64,000 bases of DNA from an uncultured Myxococcales bacterium (GCA_937949945.1 CALFEQ010000036.1:4979-68978); one strand, 5' to 3'. Counted from the stretch's first letter, positions 1 through 10,608 are shown. Notes: generated by a model from the letters alone, not told the origin. Translations and numbers: made by a program.

Positions 1-936
1 CGGAGCGACGACCTCGTGCGGGCGCGGCGGCGGACGGCTCGGCAGCGGCGGGATGTTCTGCGCGAGCATCAGCTCGAGCACCGCCTTCTGCATCTCGCGC
101 GCGTCCTGGTAACGGTTGCGCCGATCCCAGGCGAGCGACTTGTCGATGACCTTGATCAGCTCGATCGGCAGATGCGGAGCGAGCCGCGCGACGGAGGGCA
201 CCGGCTTGGTGGCCGCCATGACGAGCGCCTCCTGCTCCGTGCGCCCGTTGTTGATCCGGTGCCCCGTGATGAGCGCGTGCATCATCGCGCCCACGGAGAA
301 GAGGTCGGCGCGGCCGTCGAGCTGATCGACGAGGCCCATCGCCTGCTCGGGAGACATGTACGCGGGCGTGCCGAGCGCCGTTCCCGTCGCGGTCCGCTCG
401 CTCGTGGCGTCGCGCATCTGCGCCACGCCGAAGTCGAGGACGCGGATCTCGTCGTCCTTCAGGATGAAGATGTTCGCCGGCTTGAGGTCACGGTGGATGA
501 CCTTGATCGCGTGACAGGAGGCGAGGCAGTCGAGCACGCGCTCGCAGATCTGCAGGACGCGCGCGACCGGCATCGTTCGGCCGCTCTTCTTCCAGGCGTC
601 GCGGACCGTCTCGCCTTCGAGCAGCTCCATGATGAGGAACGGCTCGCCTTGCTCGGTCACGTCGTCGTCGAGGACCTGGACGGTCGCGCCGTGATTGACC
701 TTGTTCGAGACGTAGGCCTCGCGGAGGAAGCGTTCGCAGATCGTCTTCTCGCGGGCGAAGTCCGCGTGGAGGATCTTCAGCGCGGCCCGCTGGCCATTGC
801 GGTGCGAAGCGGCGTAGACGGCGGCCATGCCACCGACGCCCAGAAGGGCATCGATCTTCCACTTCCCTTTGATGACCGTGCCGACCCTTGCGCTGGGTCC
901 GCCATCGTCACCGCCTTTGGACTTCGGGTTGGCCAC
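1..936 (-). CDS. Ser/Thr protein kinase, C-terminus cut by window edge
   Basis: Hanks-type eukaryotic-like protein kinase. The catalytic domain starts almost at the N-terminus. Visible are the glycine loop GVGGMAAVYAA, the ATP lysine in ALKILH, the catalytic loop HRDLKPAN, the DFG motif in VLDFGVAQ and the activation-segment end GTPAYMSPEQ. The frame stays open to base 1, so any tail, membrane helix or sensor domain lies outside. The start chosen is GTG at 936, preceded by a GAGGT ribosome site; an in-frame GTG 30-40 bases upstream is possible. It is closely related to the second kinase at 51174 (same HRNG and VLDDDV segments), so the two are probably paralogues. The substrate is unknown. Confidence 0.9.
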   Translation of the reverse strand, partial: MANPKSKGGDDGGPSARVGTVIKGKWKIDALLGVGGMAAVYAASHRNGQRAALKILHADFAREKTICERFLREAYVSNKVNHGATVQVLDDDVTEQGEPFLIMELLEGETVRDAWKKSGRTMPVARVLQICERVLDCLASCHAIKVIHRDLKPANIFILKDDEIRVLDFGVAQMRDATSERTATGTALGTPAYMSPEQAMGLVDQLDGRADLFSVGAMMHALITGHRINNGRTEQEALVMAATKPVPSVARLAPHLPIELIKVIDKSLAWDRRNRYQDAREMQKAVLELMLAQNIPPLPSRPPPRPHEVVAP

Positions 937-1161
937 AGACCTCGATCGCCCCCGTGTGGACGACTCCACGGCTCCACACCACGAGGGTGTGGAACCGAAA
1001 GACATTCATGAGCCAGGAGGCTCGTCGTAAAGGATATCGGCGTCCAAGGATGGAGAACACCCCATTGTCGGGTGTCCACGACGGCCCCGTTCCGCCGTAC
1101 CTCCATGGGCGCCGGGGAGACGCCCCCCCGGGGGTACGGCGTCGTCTCGGCGACGAGAGAC

Positions 1162-3852
1162 TCACTTGTGCGAGGTCGCCCCGGGGGTCGATCCTACGCG
1201 AGGTGGCAGGGTGTGGTTCTGACCGGCCTCTTCGGGGTCGCGCACGATCGTGAGGACGACGACGGTCGCGAGGACCCCGAGGACCGGCACGATCGCCGGA
1301 GGCGCGAGCCCGAACGCGATGGCCAGCGCCGACGCCGCCTGGGTCAGGATGCCGACGACCACGGCCGTTCGCGCGCGGTCCCGAGCGGCCCGGGGCACGG
1401 TGAGCGCGAGCGCCGCGTCGCGTACGTCGTCGGATGCGAGGGCGACGCCCCACTCGCCCGGCGCGGCGCCCGCCGCCGCCATCGCGATGGAGACGTCGGC
1501 AGCCCCGAGGGCTCCGTCGTCGCTCGCCGGGTGACCGATGGCGGCGACGATGCGCCCGCCGTCCGCGAGGGCCCTGACCTCGGCGCCCCGATCCGCCGGA
1601 AGGACCTCGGGCCGGACGTGCTCGATGTCGAGCGCACGCGCGATCGTCTCGCACGTGTCCCTCGCCTCGCCGCTGAGGAGCACGGGCTCGACCCGAGCGT
1701 CGTGCAGGCGCTGGATGGCGGCGCGCGCGCCGGGGCGCAAGCCGTCCTGGAGCGCGAGCAGACCGACGAGCTTCCCTCCGACCGCGACGAGGAGCACGCT
1801 CCGGCCCTCCGCCTCGAGCTCGGACACACGCGCGTCGGCGATGGCGACGCTCACCTTCTCCTGGAGGAGGAACGCACGGCTGCCGACGATCACCCGATCG
1901 CCGTTCGCTGCGAGCGCAGTGACGCCGAGGCCGGAGTGGCTGATCGCGCTCCGCACGTTCTCGGGGCGCACTCCACGCGCACGCGCCTCGCGCAGGATCG
2001 CCGCCGCGAACGGATGCGTCGACGACATCTCCGCGCCCGCCGCGATCGCGAGCACGCGCGCGACGTCGCTGCCGCGATCGCCTTCGTTCAGCGGTGCGCC
2101 GCCGGACGGGAAAGGCAACGGAGAGCGGAGCCATCCGCCCGAGACGACGCCGTCCTTCGTGATCGCCTCCACGCCGACGATCTCGGGCTCTCCGAGGAGG
2201 ATCGTCCCGCGGGAGCACACGACGGCGACGTCGGCGCGCGCGGCGGCGTCGAACGCGAGCGCGTCCTTGTAGACGATCCCGCGGCGCTGCGCGGCGACGT
2301 GACCTCGCGCATGCGCGAGCGCCGCGGCCGAAACCGATGCGCCGGCGGCGAGAGCGTAGGCCGCGCCCGCGGCGGCGATCGCGACGTCGAGCCACGAGCC
2401 GTTGTCGGCGTAGACCGCCCCCGCCACGACGAGAGCAGCGACCGGCGCGCCGCGATGGACGGCGCGGCGGAAGAACGCGACGAGCGGCGAGACGACCTCG
2501 ATCGGCGCGGGCGCCCCGTTCGCGAGGCGTAGCCACGCGCGCTCCGCACCCGAGAACGTCGCGTTGACGCGCAAGCGTCCGCTGACGACGACGGCCCCCG
2601 CGACGACCGGATCGCCCTCGGCCTTGCGCACGAGCGCGGGCGAGTCGAGCCACGGAGCGACGTCGGCCTCGCCAGCCGCGACGATGCCGTCGACCGGGAT
2701 CGTCTCCTTCGCCTCGACGAGGACCTGCTCGCCGGGCTTCACGACGTCGGCGGCGACGATCTCGAGGGCGCCTTCGAGCGCGCGGTCGAGCCCGAGGCGC
2801 GCCTCGTCCTGCGAGCGCGGCTCGCCCTTTCGATCCGCGCCGTCCACCTCGTCGGTGACCGAAGCGCGCCCGAATCGGCTCGGATCGCGAACGAGGCGTG
2901 CCTCGACCGCGAGCCCCCGCACGGTCCGCCTCCTCGCATCGTCGACGTCGCGACGCGCGCGTTCGAGGAGGATACGGACCGTGAGCGCCGCGGCCGCGGC
3001 GAGACCGACGAAGCTCGCATGCGCGTCGGCGTTCGGGTGGCGCGTGATGGTCGAGATGGCGGCGACGATCGCCGCCGCTGCGATGGGCACGCCGACGACC
3101 CACGGGCTCACGACCCGCCTGTCGCGAGACGTGAGCGCGAGCCGAACGAGCGCGGCGGCCGCCGCGAAGAGCGCGAGCGGAAGTCGAGCGACGCCGGCGC
3201 CCTCGCCGGCGAGCGACACCACGGTCGCGAGGACGCCGGCGAAGATGCCGGCGATCGGCGCGCTCGTCGCGAGCCAACCCGCGACCCGTCGCCCCGCCGC
3301 GGAGAGCGCGGATCGCCCGCCGGCGCGCTTGCGAGCGCCCGGCGCCTCGCGGTCCGTCACCGACGGTGATCGGAGGGTCGCGGGAGAAGGCTCCTCGTCC
3401 TCGACCTTCGCGACGTCTTCGGGCTCCTGCTCCACCGCACGCCGTGCGACCTCGCCACGCTCGACGGAAGACGGAAGCTCGCCGACCACGTCGGCCGCCG
3501 GCGCTCCGCCCTCGCCACCACGCTCGTGGAGCACCACACGCTCGGCCTCCGCGTCCACGCGCTCGGCGATCCGATGCTCGCGGACGCCGCTCGCGACCGT
3601 CGCCGCCTCGCTCCCGCTCACCGAGCGCGCGGCGGAGGCCACGGGCGGCGGCTCGGCGGTCACGGCGTCGAGGGCCGGACGCTTCGAGGCGGCCTCGACG
3701 TACGCGTTCTTGCACGCCGCGTTGCAGAAGTAGCGGAAGCTCCCGTCGAAGATCGCGACGTATCCCGCGCGCAGCGGATCGACCGGCGCGTTGCACGCCG
3801 GACAAGTCACGGACGAAGACACGGGTGCGGTGCTCGTCCGGACGCGATCCAT
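1162..3852 (-). CDS. Degenerate P1B-type ATPase-like membrane protein with N-terminal TRASH/YHS zinc finger
   Basis: The 896-residue protein has the overall plan of a heavy-metal P-type ATPase. It starts with a TRASH/YHS-like zinc finger (C17-x2-C20 and C43-x3-C47). An acidic linker and hydrophobic segments follow, then an actuator-like domain (ETIPVDG), the GIVYK segment that normally precedes the phosphorylation site, a nucleotide-domain HP motif (H613-P614) and C-terminal membrane helices. The catalytic signatures are missing. DKTGT is replaced by C546-S-R-G-T, the TGE loop by D403-S-P-A, the membrane CPC by about A497-A-Y, and GDGxND by G773-H-P-A-S-D. No phosphoenzyme cycle can be expected, so it is a pseudo-ATPase, perhaps a metal sensor or scaffold (inference). 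ATG at 3852 follows a GGGGG run; an upstream in-frame start at 3888 is possible. It stands alone between a kinase and argD. Confidence 0.8.
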   Translation of the reverse strand: MDRVRTSTAPVSSSVTCPACNAPVDPLRAGYVAIFDGSFRYFCNAACKNAYVEAASKRPALDAVTAEPPPVASAARSVSGSEAATVASGVREHRIAERVDAEAERVVLHERGGEGGAPAADVVGELPSSVERGEVARRAVEQEPEDVAKVEDEEPSPATLRSPSVTDREAPGARKRAGGRSALSAAGRRVAGWLATSAPIAGIFAGVLATVVSLAGEGAGVARLPLALFAAAAALVRLALTSRDRRVVSPWVVGVPIAAAAIVAAISTITRHPNADAHASFVGLAAAAALTVRILLERARRDVDDARRRTVRGLAVEARLVRDPSRFGRASVTDEVDGADRKGEPRSQDEARLGLDRALEGALEIVAADVVKPGEQVLVEAKETIPVDGIVAAGEADVAPWLDSPALVRKAEGDPVVAGAVVVSGRLRVNATFSGAERAWLRLANGAPAPIEVVSPLVAFFRRAVHRGAPVAALVVAGAVYADNGSWLDVAIAAAGAAYALAAGASVSAAALAHARGHVAAQRRGIVYKDALAFDAAARADVAVVCSRGTILLGEPEIVGVEAITKDGVVSGGWLRSPLPFPSGGAPLNEGDRGSDVARVLAIAAGAEMSSTHPFAAAILREARARGVRPENVRSAISHSGLGVTALAANGDRVIVGSRAFLLQEKVSVAIADARVSELEAEGRSVLLVAVGGKLVGLLALQDGLRPGARAAIQRLHDARVEPVLLSGEARDTCETIARALDIEHVRPEVLPADRGAEVRALADGGRIVAAIGHPASDDGALGAADVSIAMAAAGAAPGEWGVALASDDVRDAALALTVPRAARDRARTAVVVGILTQAASALAIAFGLAPPAIVPVLGVLATVVVLTIVRDPEEAGQNHTLPPRVGSTPGATSHK

Positions 3853-3969
3853 GCGCCCCCAAGTGACGTCTGCGCCGCAAAGAGTCAAGACGGCTCGGCG
3901 CGCCGCCTCGGCGCGCCGCGCGGTTTGCGCGCGCCGGACGCGACGGGTGCGCTGAACGCGGGTTTAGGC

Positions 3970-4262
3970 AGTCCTCGGTCCTCAGACCTCGGTCCTCGGC
4001 TTTTCCGGTCTCTCTTGCATTCCTCCGGCGCTCTCCGGAGCGCTGCATCCGCCCTTCTCGGCCTCTCCTTCGTTTGCCCATTCGTCGGCACTCGGAGGCG
4101 CTGCGTTCGCCTTCACTGGAAACGTGGAGTCGAACGCCTGGCATCGAGCTCTCCGGGTTCGAAAGAGCCTGTCTCGGCAACTCGGCAGTTGGTCGCGAGC
4201 GAGACCGAGCGGCCCCGACCCGAAACGAGCCGAAGCTGAGGACCGAGGACCGAGGACTGAGG
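3970..4262. repeat. Intergenic element 1: inverted arms of 7-nt tandem repeats
   Basis: The 436-base gap between the ATPase-like gene and argD has no convincing gene. It holds two arms of degenerate heptamers in opposite orientation: CCTCGGT/CCTCAGA-type units at 3970-4000 and AGGACCG/AGGACTG-type units at 4234-4262, about 230 bases apart. The right arm begins with AGCTGAGGACCGAG, which is found identically in element 2 at 20124-20137. On the minus strand the arm starts about 27 bases after the argD stop. The core between the arms has no clear coding content. The arms could pair as a long imperfect hairpin. They resemble the short tandemly repeated heptanucleotides known from filamentous cyanobacteria (from memory). 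Confidence 0.7.
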
Positions 4263-4265
4263 GCT

Positions 4266-4288
4266 CGCCCGAGGCGAAGCCTCGGGCG
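4266..4288 (-). terminator. Stem-loop directly after argD
   Basis: A perfect 10-bp stem (4266-4275 with 4279-4288) with a 3-nt loop lies directly against the argD stop codon. There is no U-tract, so it is either a terminator that does not depend on one or an mRNA 3' end protector. Confidence 0.5.
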
Positions 4289-5488
<1,200 letters not shown>

Positions 5489-5605
5489 GGCGGAGTCTCG
5501 GGTGGGCGGGTGAGCCTACGTGACGGACGAGGCTCGTGCAGTGCCCGTCTAGCCCGAAGCCGCGGTGGACACAAATCCGGCGTCTCGCGCGACGGGACGG
5601 CGCGG

Positions 5606-6412
5606 TCACGCGCGCGCCGCGAGCAGGCACCGTGCGATCTCCGCGAACCCCTCGCCGCGCTCCGCAGCTGCGACCCAGCGCGGCGGGACGGCGATGCGAG
5701 CTCGTCCGGACGGGCCGTGCACGAAGTCGCGGACGTTGGCGACGCCGAACGTCGTGCGGAAGGCCGCGAAGCAAGCGGCGTCGTTCGCGCTGTCCCCCGC
5801 GAACGCCCAGCGGCCGAGGGCGCGCCCGGGGTCCTCGCCGAACCGCTCGCGCAGGAAACGAATCGCGCCCGACGCTTTGTCGTCGCGCTCGAACGACGCG
5901 TGCAAGTGGACGCTCGACCGCGTCGTCCGCGCGCCGGACGCGACCACGAGGCGCTCGAGCGCCGCCACCTCCTCGTCGGGAAGCGTCGCGCGCTCGCCGA
6001 TGTCCCAAGCGACGTCGGATCGCCTGGCGCGCACGTCGTCGGCGAGCGTCACGCCGGGCATCGCCTCGCGCACGCGGGCGACGAGCGCGTCGAGCCGCGC
6101 GCGACGCGCCGCGACCTCCTCGGGCGTCCCGTCGTGGATCACGGCCACGCCGCGCCCGTCTCGGACGACGAACACGGCGCCGTTCTCGGTGACGGCGCCG
6201 TCGATCGGCCACTGCCGCACGATGACCTCCGCCCATCCGCTCGGCCGTCCGGTGACGGCGACGAGGCGGAGGCCGGCCTCGTGGAGATCCCAGAGCGCGC
6301 CGTAGGCCGCGCGGCCGAGGACGCCATGCGTGAGGACGGTGTCGTCGAGATCGAACAGGAGCCCGGTGATCCTCCGGGCCTCGTCCCGATCGAGCTCGGC
6401 GAGCGGTCTCAC
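5606..6412 (-). CDS. HAD-superfamily (type IIB) phosphatase
   Basis: A 268-residue cytoplasmic hydrolase with all four HAD motifs: the nucleophile motif DLDDT near the N-terminus, TGR (VAVTGRPSG), the lysine in RDDKASG, and GDSANDAAC. The order and cap size fit the IIB (Cof/sucrose-phosphatase/mannosyl-3-phosphoglycerate phosphatase) subgroup, so the substrate is probably a phosphorylated sugar or glycerate (inference). The GTG start at 6412 is supported by a GGAGG about 9 bases upstream, placed between this gene and the methyltransferase gene that ends 20 bases before it. The two are probably co-transcribed. Confidence 0.85.
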   Translation of the reverse strand: MRPLAELDRDEARRITGLLFDLDDTVLTHGVLGRAAYGALWDLHEAGLRLVAVTGRPSGWAEVIVRQWPIDGAVTENGAVFVVRDGRGVAVIHDGTPEEVAARRARLDALVARVREAMPGVTLADDVRARRSDVAWDIGERATLPDEEVAALERLVVASGARTTRSSVHLHASFERDDKASGAIRFLRERFGEDPGRALGRWAFAGDSANDAACFAAFRTTFGVANVRDFVHGPSGRARIAVPPRWVAAAERGEGFAEIARCLLAARA

Positions 6413-6432
6413 GGCGCGTCCCTCCGGCGGGA

Positions 6433-7629
6433 TCAGCGCGGCTCGATGCGCGCGATGACGGACTTCAGGTACAAGCCCTCGCCGAACGCCGCGGGAACGG
6501 GGTGATCCGCACCTTGGAACGCGCGCTCGACGACGAGCGCGCTCACGTTCGCGCGTACGGCGCCGTTCGCGAGCGCGCGTGTCAGCGCGCCGAGGTCGAT
6601 GGCGGCGGAGCACGAGCAGAGCACCAGCGTCCCGCCGACCTTCGTCGCACGGCAGCCGAGCTCGGCGAGCTTCGAGTACATGACGAGCGCCTGCTCGCGG
6701 GCGCTGCGCGTGGGAGCGAGGCGGGGCGGATCGACGATCGTGAGGTCGAACGCGCCCGGCGACTTCTGCATGATCCGCCGGGCGTCGCCGCGCTCGAACC
6801 GCATGCGCTCGGCGAGCCCGTTCGCGCGTGCGTTCTCGGCGGCGACCTCGACGGCGAGCGCGCTCTCGTCCACGCAGACGACCTCCGCCCCCGCGCGAGC
6901 AGCGGCCAGGCCGAACGCTCCCACGTAGGAGTAGGCGTCGAGGACGCGCTTCGGTGTCGAGCCGCCGCTGCGCGCGAGCGCCTCGACCCGCGCTCGGAGA
7001 TCGCGCTGGTCGAAGTAGAAGCCGGTCTTCTGACCGAGCTCGAGGGGGATCTTCCACGACAGCCCGCGCTCCACGAACTCGAGGGTGCGTACGTCGGCAT
7101 CCCCGCGGACGACGCCGCTCGCGGGATCGAAGCCCTCCGCCTTCGCGGAGCTCGCCGGCGTGCGGTCGACGATCGCCCGTGGCTTCAGCACGTCGGTGAG
7201 CGCCTCGAGGACCATGGCCTCGCGCTGCTTCATGCCGAAGGTGAGAAACTGCACGGCGAGGACGTCGCCGAAGCGATCGACGATCAGCCCCGGGAGGAGA
7301 TCGCCCTCCGCATGGACGAGCCGGTAGCCCGTCGTCTCGCTCCGTTCGCCGAGCCCCGCGAGCTCGCGGGCGGCGAGGGCGCGCTCGAACCGAGCGCGGA
7401 AGAACGCGGTGTCGATCGGGGTCGTTTCGTCCCGAACGAGGATGCGCACGGGGATCGCGGAGCCCGCCGAGTAGAAGCCGCGCCCGAGGAAGTTGCCTCG
7501 GGGATCGAGGACGGTCACCTCGTCGCCACGGCTCGCGCCCTCGACGCGCTCGATGGCCTGCGCATACACCCAGGGGTGCCCCGCCCAGACTGGCTGGACG
7601 TGCCCCGGTTTGAGCCGAACCGTTGCCAT
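6433..7629 (-). CDS. rlmI: Class I SAM-dependent rRNA methyltransferase, RlmI-like
   Basis: A 398-residue protein with the RlmI/YccW plan. It has an N-terminal PUA-type RNA-binding region (GHPWVYAQAIERVEG, with DPRGNFLGRGFYS), a central linker with GLIVDRFGD, the QKTGFYFDQRDLR signature and a Rossmann SAM domain (VLDAYSYVGAFGL; cofactor acid in VCVDES). The catalytic region is DLTIVDPPRLAPTR and the late motif VLCSCSAA. The family methylates C5 of a 23S rRNA cytosine. The exact target base is inferred from family only. It is first in a probable two-gene unit with the HAD phosphatase. Confidence 0.88.
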   Translation of the reverse strand: MATVRLKPGHVQPVWAGHPWVYAQAIERVEGASRGDEVTVLDPRGNFLGRGFYSAGSAIPVRILVRDETTPIDTAFFRARFERALAARELAGLGERSETTGYRLVHAEGDLLPGLIVDRFGDVLAVQFLTFGMKQREAMVLEALTDVLKPRAIVDRTPASSAKAEGFDPASGVVRGDADVRTLEFVERGLSWKIPLELGQKTGFYFDQRDLRARVEALARSGGSTPKRVLDAYSYVGAFGLAAARAGAEVVCVDESALAVEVAAENARANGLAERMRFERGDARRIMQKSPGAFDLTIVDPPRLAPTRSAREQALVMYSKLAELGCRATKVGGTLVLCSCSAAIDLGALTRALANGAVRANVSALVVERAFQGADHPVPAAFGEGLYLKSVIARIEPR

Positions 7630-7906
7630 CGAATATGGCCAGCTCTCTTACACGACTTCCGGTTCAAAGGCTTCGAGAGCGACACGGAACCCCAGGCTCG
7701 ACCGTGAACGACGCCGAGAACCGACTGTCCTGCCGACGTGAACGAGAGGACACAGCGGAGGACGCCGACCGGCAAAAACCACGCTGTTCCGAAGACCACG
7801 CGGCGCCTTTCCCCGTGGCACCTCCGTTGCTTTGGTACCATCCTCGAACGGAGGGATTTCCGAGCCCCGACCTCGGAGGGCCCCCGGCTCTGGAGGCAAA
7901 GGTTTC

Positions 7907-8749
7907 ATGAGCACGAACTCCCGGGCGAAGCGTATCGCCGTCTCGCTTTCGATCGTCGCCGCCGCGATGGCGGTCCCGATGCTGGCGCAGGCGCAGGAGC
8001 CGAACAAAGACTGCGAGCCCGGAAGCTGGTTCTGCGGCGAAACGCAGACGAACGAAGAAAAGCCCCTCGAGCCTCTGCCCGAGGCGAAGCCGGCCGAGAC
8101 CAAGCCCGCCGAGAAGGCGCCCCCTCCTCCGGTCGTCGTCTATCAGCCGCCGCCTCCGACCGTCGTGGTCCAGCCGCGCGACGCGCCGCCGGCGTACTAC
8201 TACGTTCCGAAGAAGCCGCCGAAGAAGAAGGAGTGGGGCCTCAACCTGCACCTCGGCGGCGCGATGATGGGGCGTGGCCGCGAAGGCGACGCGGGCATGG
8301 GCATCGCCGGGCTCGGGCTCCGCTTCCGACCGAGTCCCTACGCGGCGTTCGAGGCCGACCTCGATTTCGCCGGCGGCCGTGACTACAACGGCTTCCGCCG
8401 CAACGAGACGGCCTTCACGCTGAACGGGCTCGTCTTCCTCAACCCCCAGCACAAGTCGCAGGTCTATCTGATCGGCGGCTTCGGATGGTCGGGCGCGCGC
8501 GCGGTGGACGACCGGCTCGGGTTCGACAAGACCGAGTACCACTACGGCTACTTCGGCGTGCAGGGCGGCATCGGCGTCGAGTTCCGACTCTCGCGCGTGG
8601 TCGCGCTCAACGTCGACCTCCGCGGCCTCGTCCGCGGCCGCGTCGACGATCACCGCCGCCTGCATCCCGAGTTCGTGTCCGGCGACGGCCGTTCGACGAA
8701 CACGTCCGGCGCGGGCCTGCTCCAGGGCGGCCTCACGTTCTACTGGTGA
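7907..8749 (+). CDS. Outer-membrane beta-barrel protein with proline-rich N-terminal linker
   Basis: A 280-residue exported protein. A Sec signal peptide (AKRIAVSLSIVAAAMAV...LAQAQ) is followed by a short segment with two cysteines (CEPGSWFC). A Pro/Lys/Val-rich linker (residues about 45-110) comes next, then alternating aromatic/glycine strands typical of a small outer-membrane barrel, ending in a C-terminal FYW as barrel proteins often do. The start at 7907 has GGAGG 10 bases upstream; a longer frame from 7832 lacks a signal peptide. The linker could cross the peptidoglycan layer (inference). The gene stands alone and the function is unknown. Confidence 0.75.
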   Translation: MSTNSRAKRIAVSLSIVAAAMAVPMLAQAQEPNKDCEPGSWFCGETQTNEEKPLEPLPEAKPAETKPAEKAPPPPVVVYQPPPPTVVVQPRDAPPAYYYVPKKPPKKKEWGLNLHLGGAMMGRGREGDAGMGIAGLGLRFRPSPYAAFEADLDFAGGRDYNGFRRNETAFTLNGLVFLNPQHKSQVYLIGGFGWSGARAVDDRLGFDKTEYHYGYFGVQGGIGVEFRLSRVVALNVDLRGLVRGRVDDHRRLHPEFVSGDGRSTNTSGAGLLQGGLTFYW

Positions 8750-8923
8750 TGCTCGCTTCCCTCGGCGCGACGATCGCGCGGGCGTGATCGTCGGCCACCG
8801 GAAGCGCGCACGATTCGCGTACGAGGCGACGAGCGCGGCCGTCACGACGCTCGCGCTCGTCGCCTCGTCGCGATCGGCGTCCGGCGAGCCCCGCAGGCGG
8901 CCCATACACACTATGCTCGCCGC

Positions 8924-10570
8924 GTGATCGCACCGCCGCGCCTCGGCTCCGACGGCCTCTCGCCGAGGCGTGCGCGCGCCGTTCGCGCCACCATCGCGGC
9001 CACGAGCGGGCTCGTCTTCGCCGCGTCCACGCCGCCGTCGGATCTGCAGCCGGGCATCCTGCTCGGGCTCGTCGGCCTCGCCGTCGCGCTCGGCGAGCCC
9101 GGCGTGCGCCCGGTCCGTCGGGGCGCGTGGCTCGGCTTCCTCTTCGGGCTGACGACCAACCTCCTCGCGCTCCGCTTCGTCCCCGAGGTCATCCAGCGGT
9201 TCACGTCCCTCCCGGCGATCGCCGGATGGATCGCGCTCGTGCTCCTCTCCGCGGCGCAGGCGCTGCCTTGGGCGCTCGGCGGCGCGCTCGCGTGCTGGCT
9301 GACCAGCCCGCGCGGGGCCTCGTCGCGACCGGCGACGCCCGCGTGGCTGGCGTTCGCGATCGGCGTGTACGCCGCCACGTTCGTCCCGGCGATCTTCCCG
9401 TGGACGCCCGCGGGCGGGCTCGCGCGCTGGCCGCTCCTGCTCCAGACGGCCGAGCTCGTGGGGGAGCGCGGCACGAGCTTCCTCGTCGCGATCGCGTGCG
9501 GCCTGTTCGCCGATGCGGGGCTCTGCGTCCGTCGTCGTGCTGGAAGCTCCACCGCGGAGCAGGCGCGGGCGGCCGCGCGGCCGCTCGGGCTCGCAGCCGC
9601 CGTCCTCGGCGTGCTCCTCGCGTACGGAGCGATCCGCATGCGGGCGATCGACGGGGCGCGCGCGACGGCGCCGCGTGCGCGCGTCGCGCTCGTGCAGCCG
9701 GACTTCGACGCGATGTACCGGTGGGAAGCACACCGCGCCGAGCAGATGATGGACCGCTTGAGCGCGCTCACGCGGCACGCCGAGCAGGAGGGCGCGGTTC
9801 TGACGGTCTGGCCCGAGTCGGCCTATCCGTACACGCTTCCGCACGGCACGCGGACGTCGCCCCGCGGCAGCCGCGCGGTGCTCCAACGAGGGGTGCGCGG
9901 CCCCGTCCTCACGGGCGCGTACATGACCAAGGGCGGCGGCATCGGGACCAACTCCGCGATCCTGGTCATGCCCGACGGCACGATCGGCCCGTCGTACGAC
10001 AAGCGCCATCTGCTCTGGTTCGGGGAGACGGTCCCGTTGGGCGACGTCTTCCCGATCCTGAGGAAGGTGTTCGCCCGCGGCACCGGCCTCGAGCCCGGCA
10101 AACAGTCCGTGCGCTTCGAGGCAGGGCCCATCGCCGCCGCCGTCCTCAACTGCTACGAGGACACGCTCCCGAAGGCGGGCCGCGAGGCGATGGAGGTGCG
10201 CCCGAACCTGCTCGTCAACGTGACGAACGACGCATGGTTCGCGGGCAGCGCCGAGGGCGAGCTGCACCTGCGCCTCTCCGTGCTCCGCGCGATCGAGACG
10301 CGTCGCGACCTCGTGCGCGCCGTGAACCGCGGGCCGACTTCCTGGATCGACGCGGCCGGACGCATCCGGGCTCGACGTGACGCGACGCCCGAGCTCGGGC
10401 CGCCCCCGCCCCTCGTCGTCGACGCCGCCCTGCTCGACGCTCCCGTGACGCTCTACGCGCGCGCGGGCGATGCGCCGCTCGCGGCCATGATCGGCGCCGC
10501 CGTCGCGATCCCGTGGGTGCGGCGGCGGCGTTCGCAGGCGGCCGCGAGGAGCTCGCCCGACGCCGCGTGA
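8924..10570 (+). CDS. lnt: Apolipoprotein N-acyltransferase
   Basis: An inner-membrane enzyme that adds the third acyl chain to the N-terminal cysteine of lipoproteins. It has 548 residues, with about 6-7 hydrophobic segments in the first 230, then a nitrilase-fold domain and a final membrane helix. The catalytic triad is visible: E298 (WPESAYP), K360 (YDKRHLLWFGE) and C410 (LNCYED). VNVTNDAWF and the arginine-rich RAIETRRDLVRAVN follow as in the family. The start is GTG at 8924. The many lipoproteins in this window are its expected clients. Confidence 0.93.
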   Translation: MIAPPRLGSDGLSPRRARAVRATIAATSGLVFAASTPPSDLQPGILLGLVGLAVALGEPGVRPVRRGAWLGFLFGLTTNLLALRFVPEVIQRFTSLPAIAGWIALVLLSAAQALPWALGGALACWLTSPRGASSRPATPAWLAFAIGVYAATFVPAIFPWTPAGGLARWPLLLQTAELVGERGTSFLVAIACGLFADAGLCVRRRAGSSTAEQARAAARPLGLAAAVLGVLLAYGAIRMRAIDGARATAPRARVALVQPDFDAMYRWEAHRAEQMMDRLSALTRHAEQEGAVLTVWPESAYPYTLPHGTRTSPRGSRAVLQRGVRGPVLTGAYMTKGGGIGTNSAILVMPDGTIGPSYDKRHLLWFGETVPLGDVFPILRKVFARGTGLEPGKQSVRFEAGPIAAAVLNCYEDTLPKAGREAMEVRPNLLVNVTNDAWFAGSAEGELHLRLSVLRAIETRRDLVRAVNRGPTSWIDAAGRIRARRDATPELGPPPPLVVDAALLDAPVTLYARAGDAPLAAMIGAAVAIPWVRRRRSQAAARSSPDAA

Positions 10571-10608
10571 AGCCGCGGCGCCGGGAAGGAACCGTGGCCA
10601 CAAAAGCG

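Noticed and set aside
1050..1145. Stem-loops and a CCCCCGGGGG run between the kinase and the ATPase-like gene
   Set aside because: Stems are 5-6 bp without U-tract and expected at this GC content.
4121..4180. T-loop-like GGTTCGAA inside element 1 as part of a tRNA
   Set aside because: No acceptor, D or anticodon arms can be built around it on either strand.
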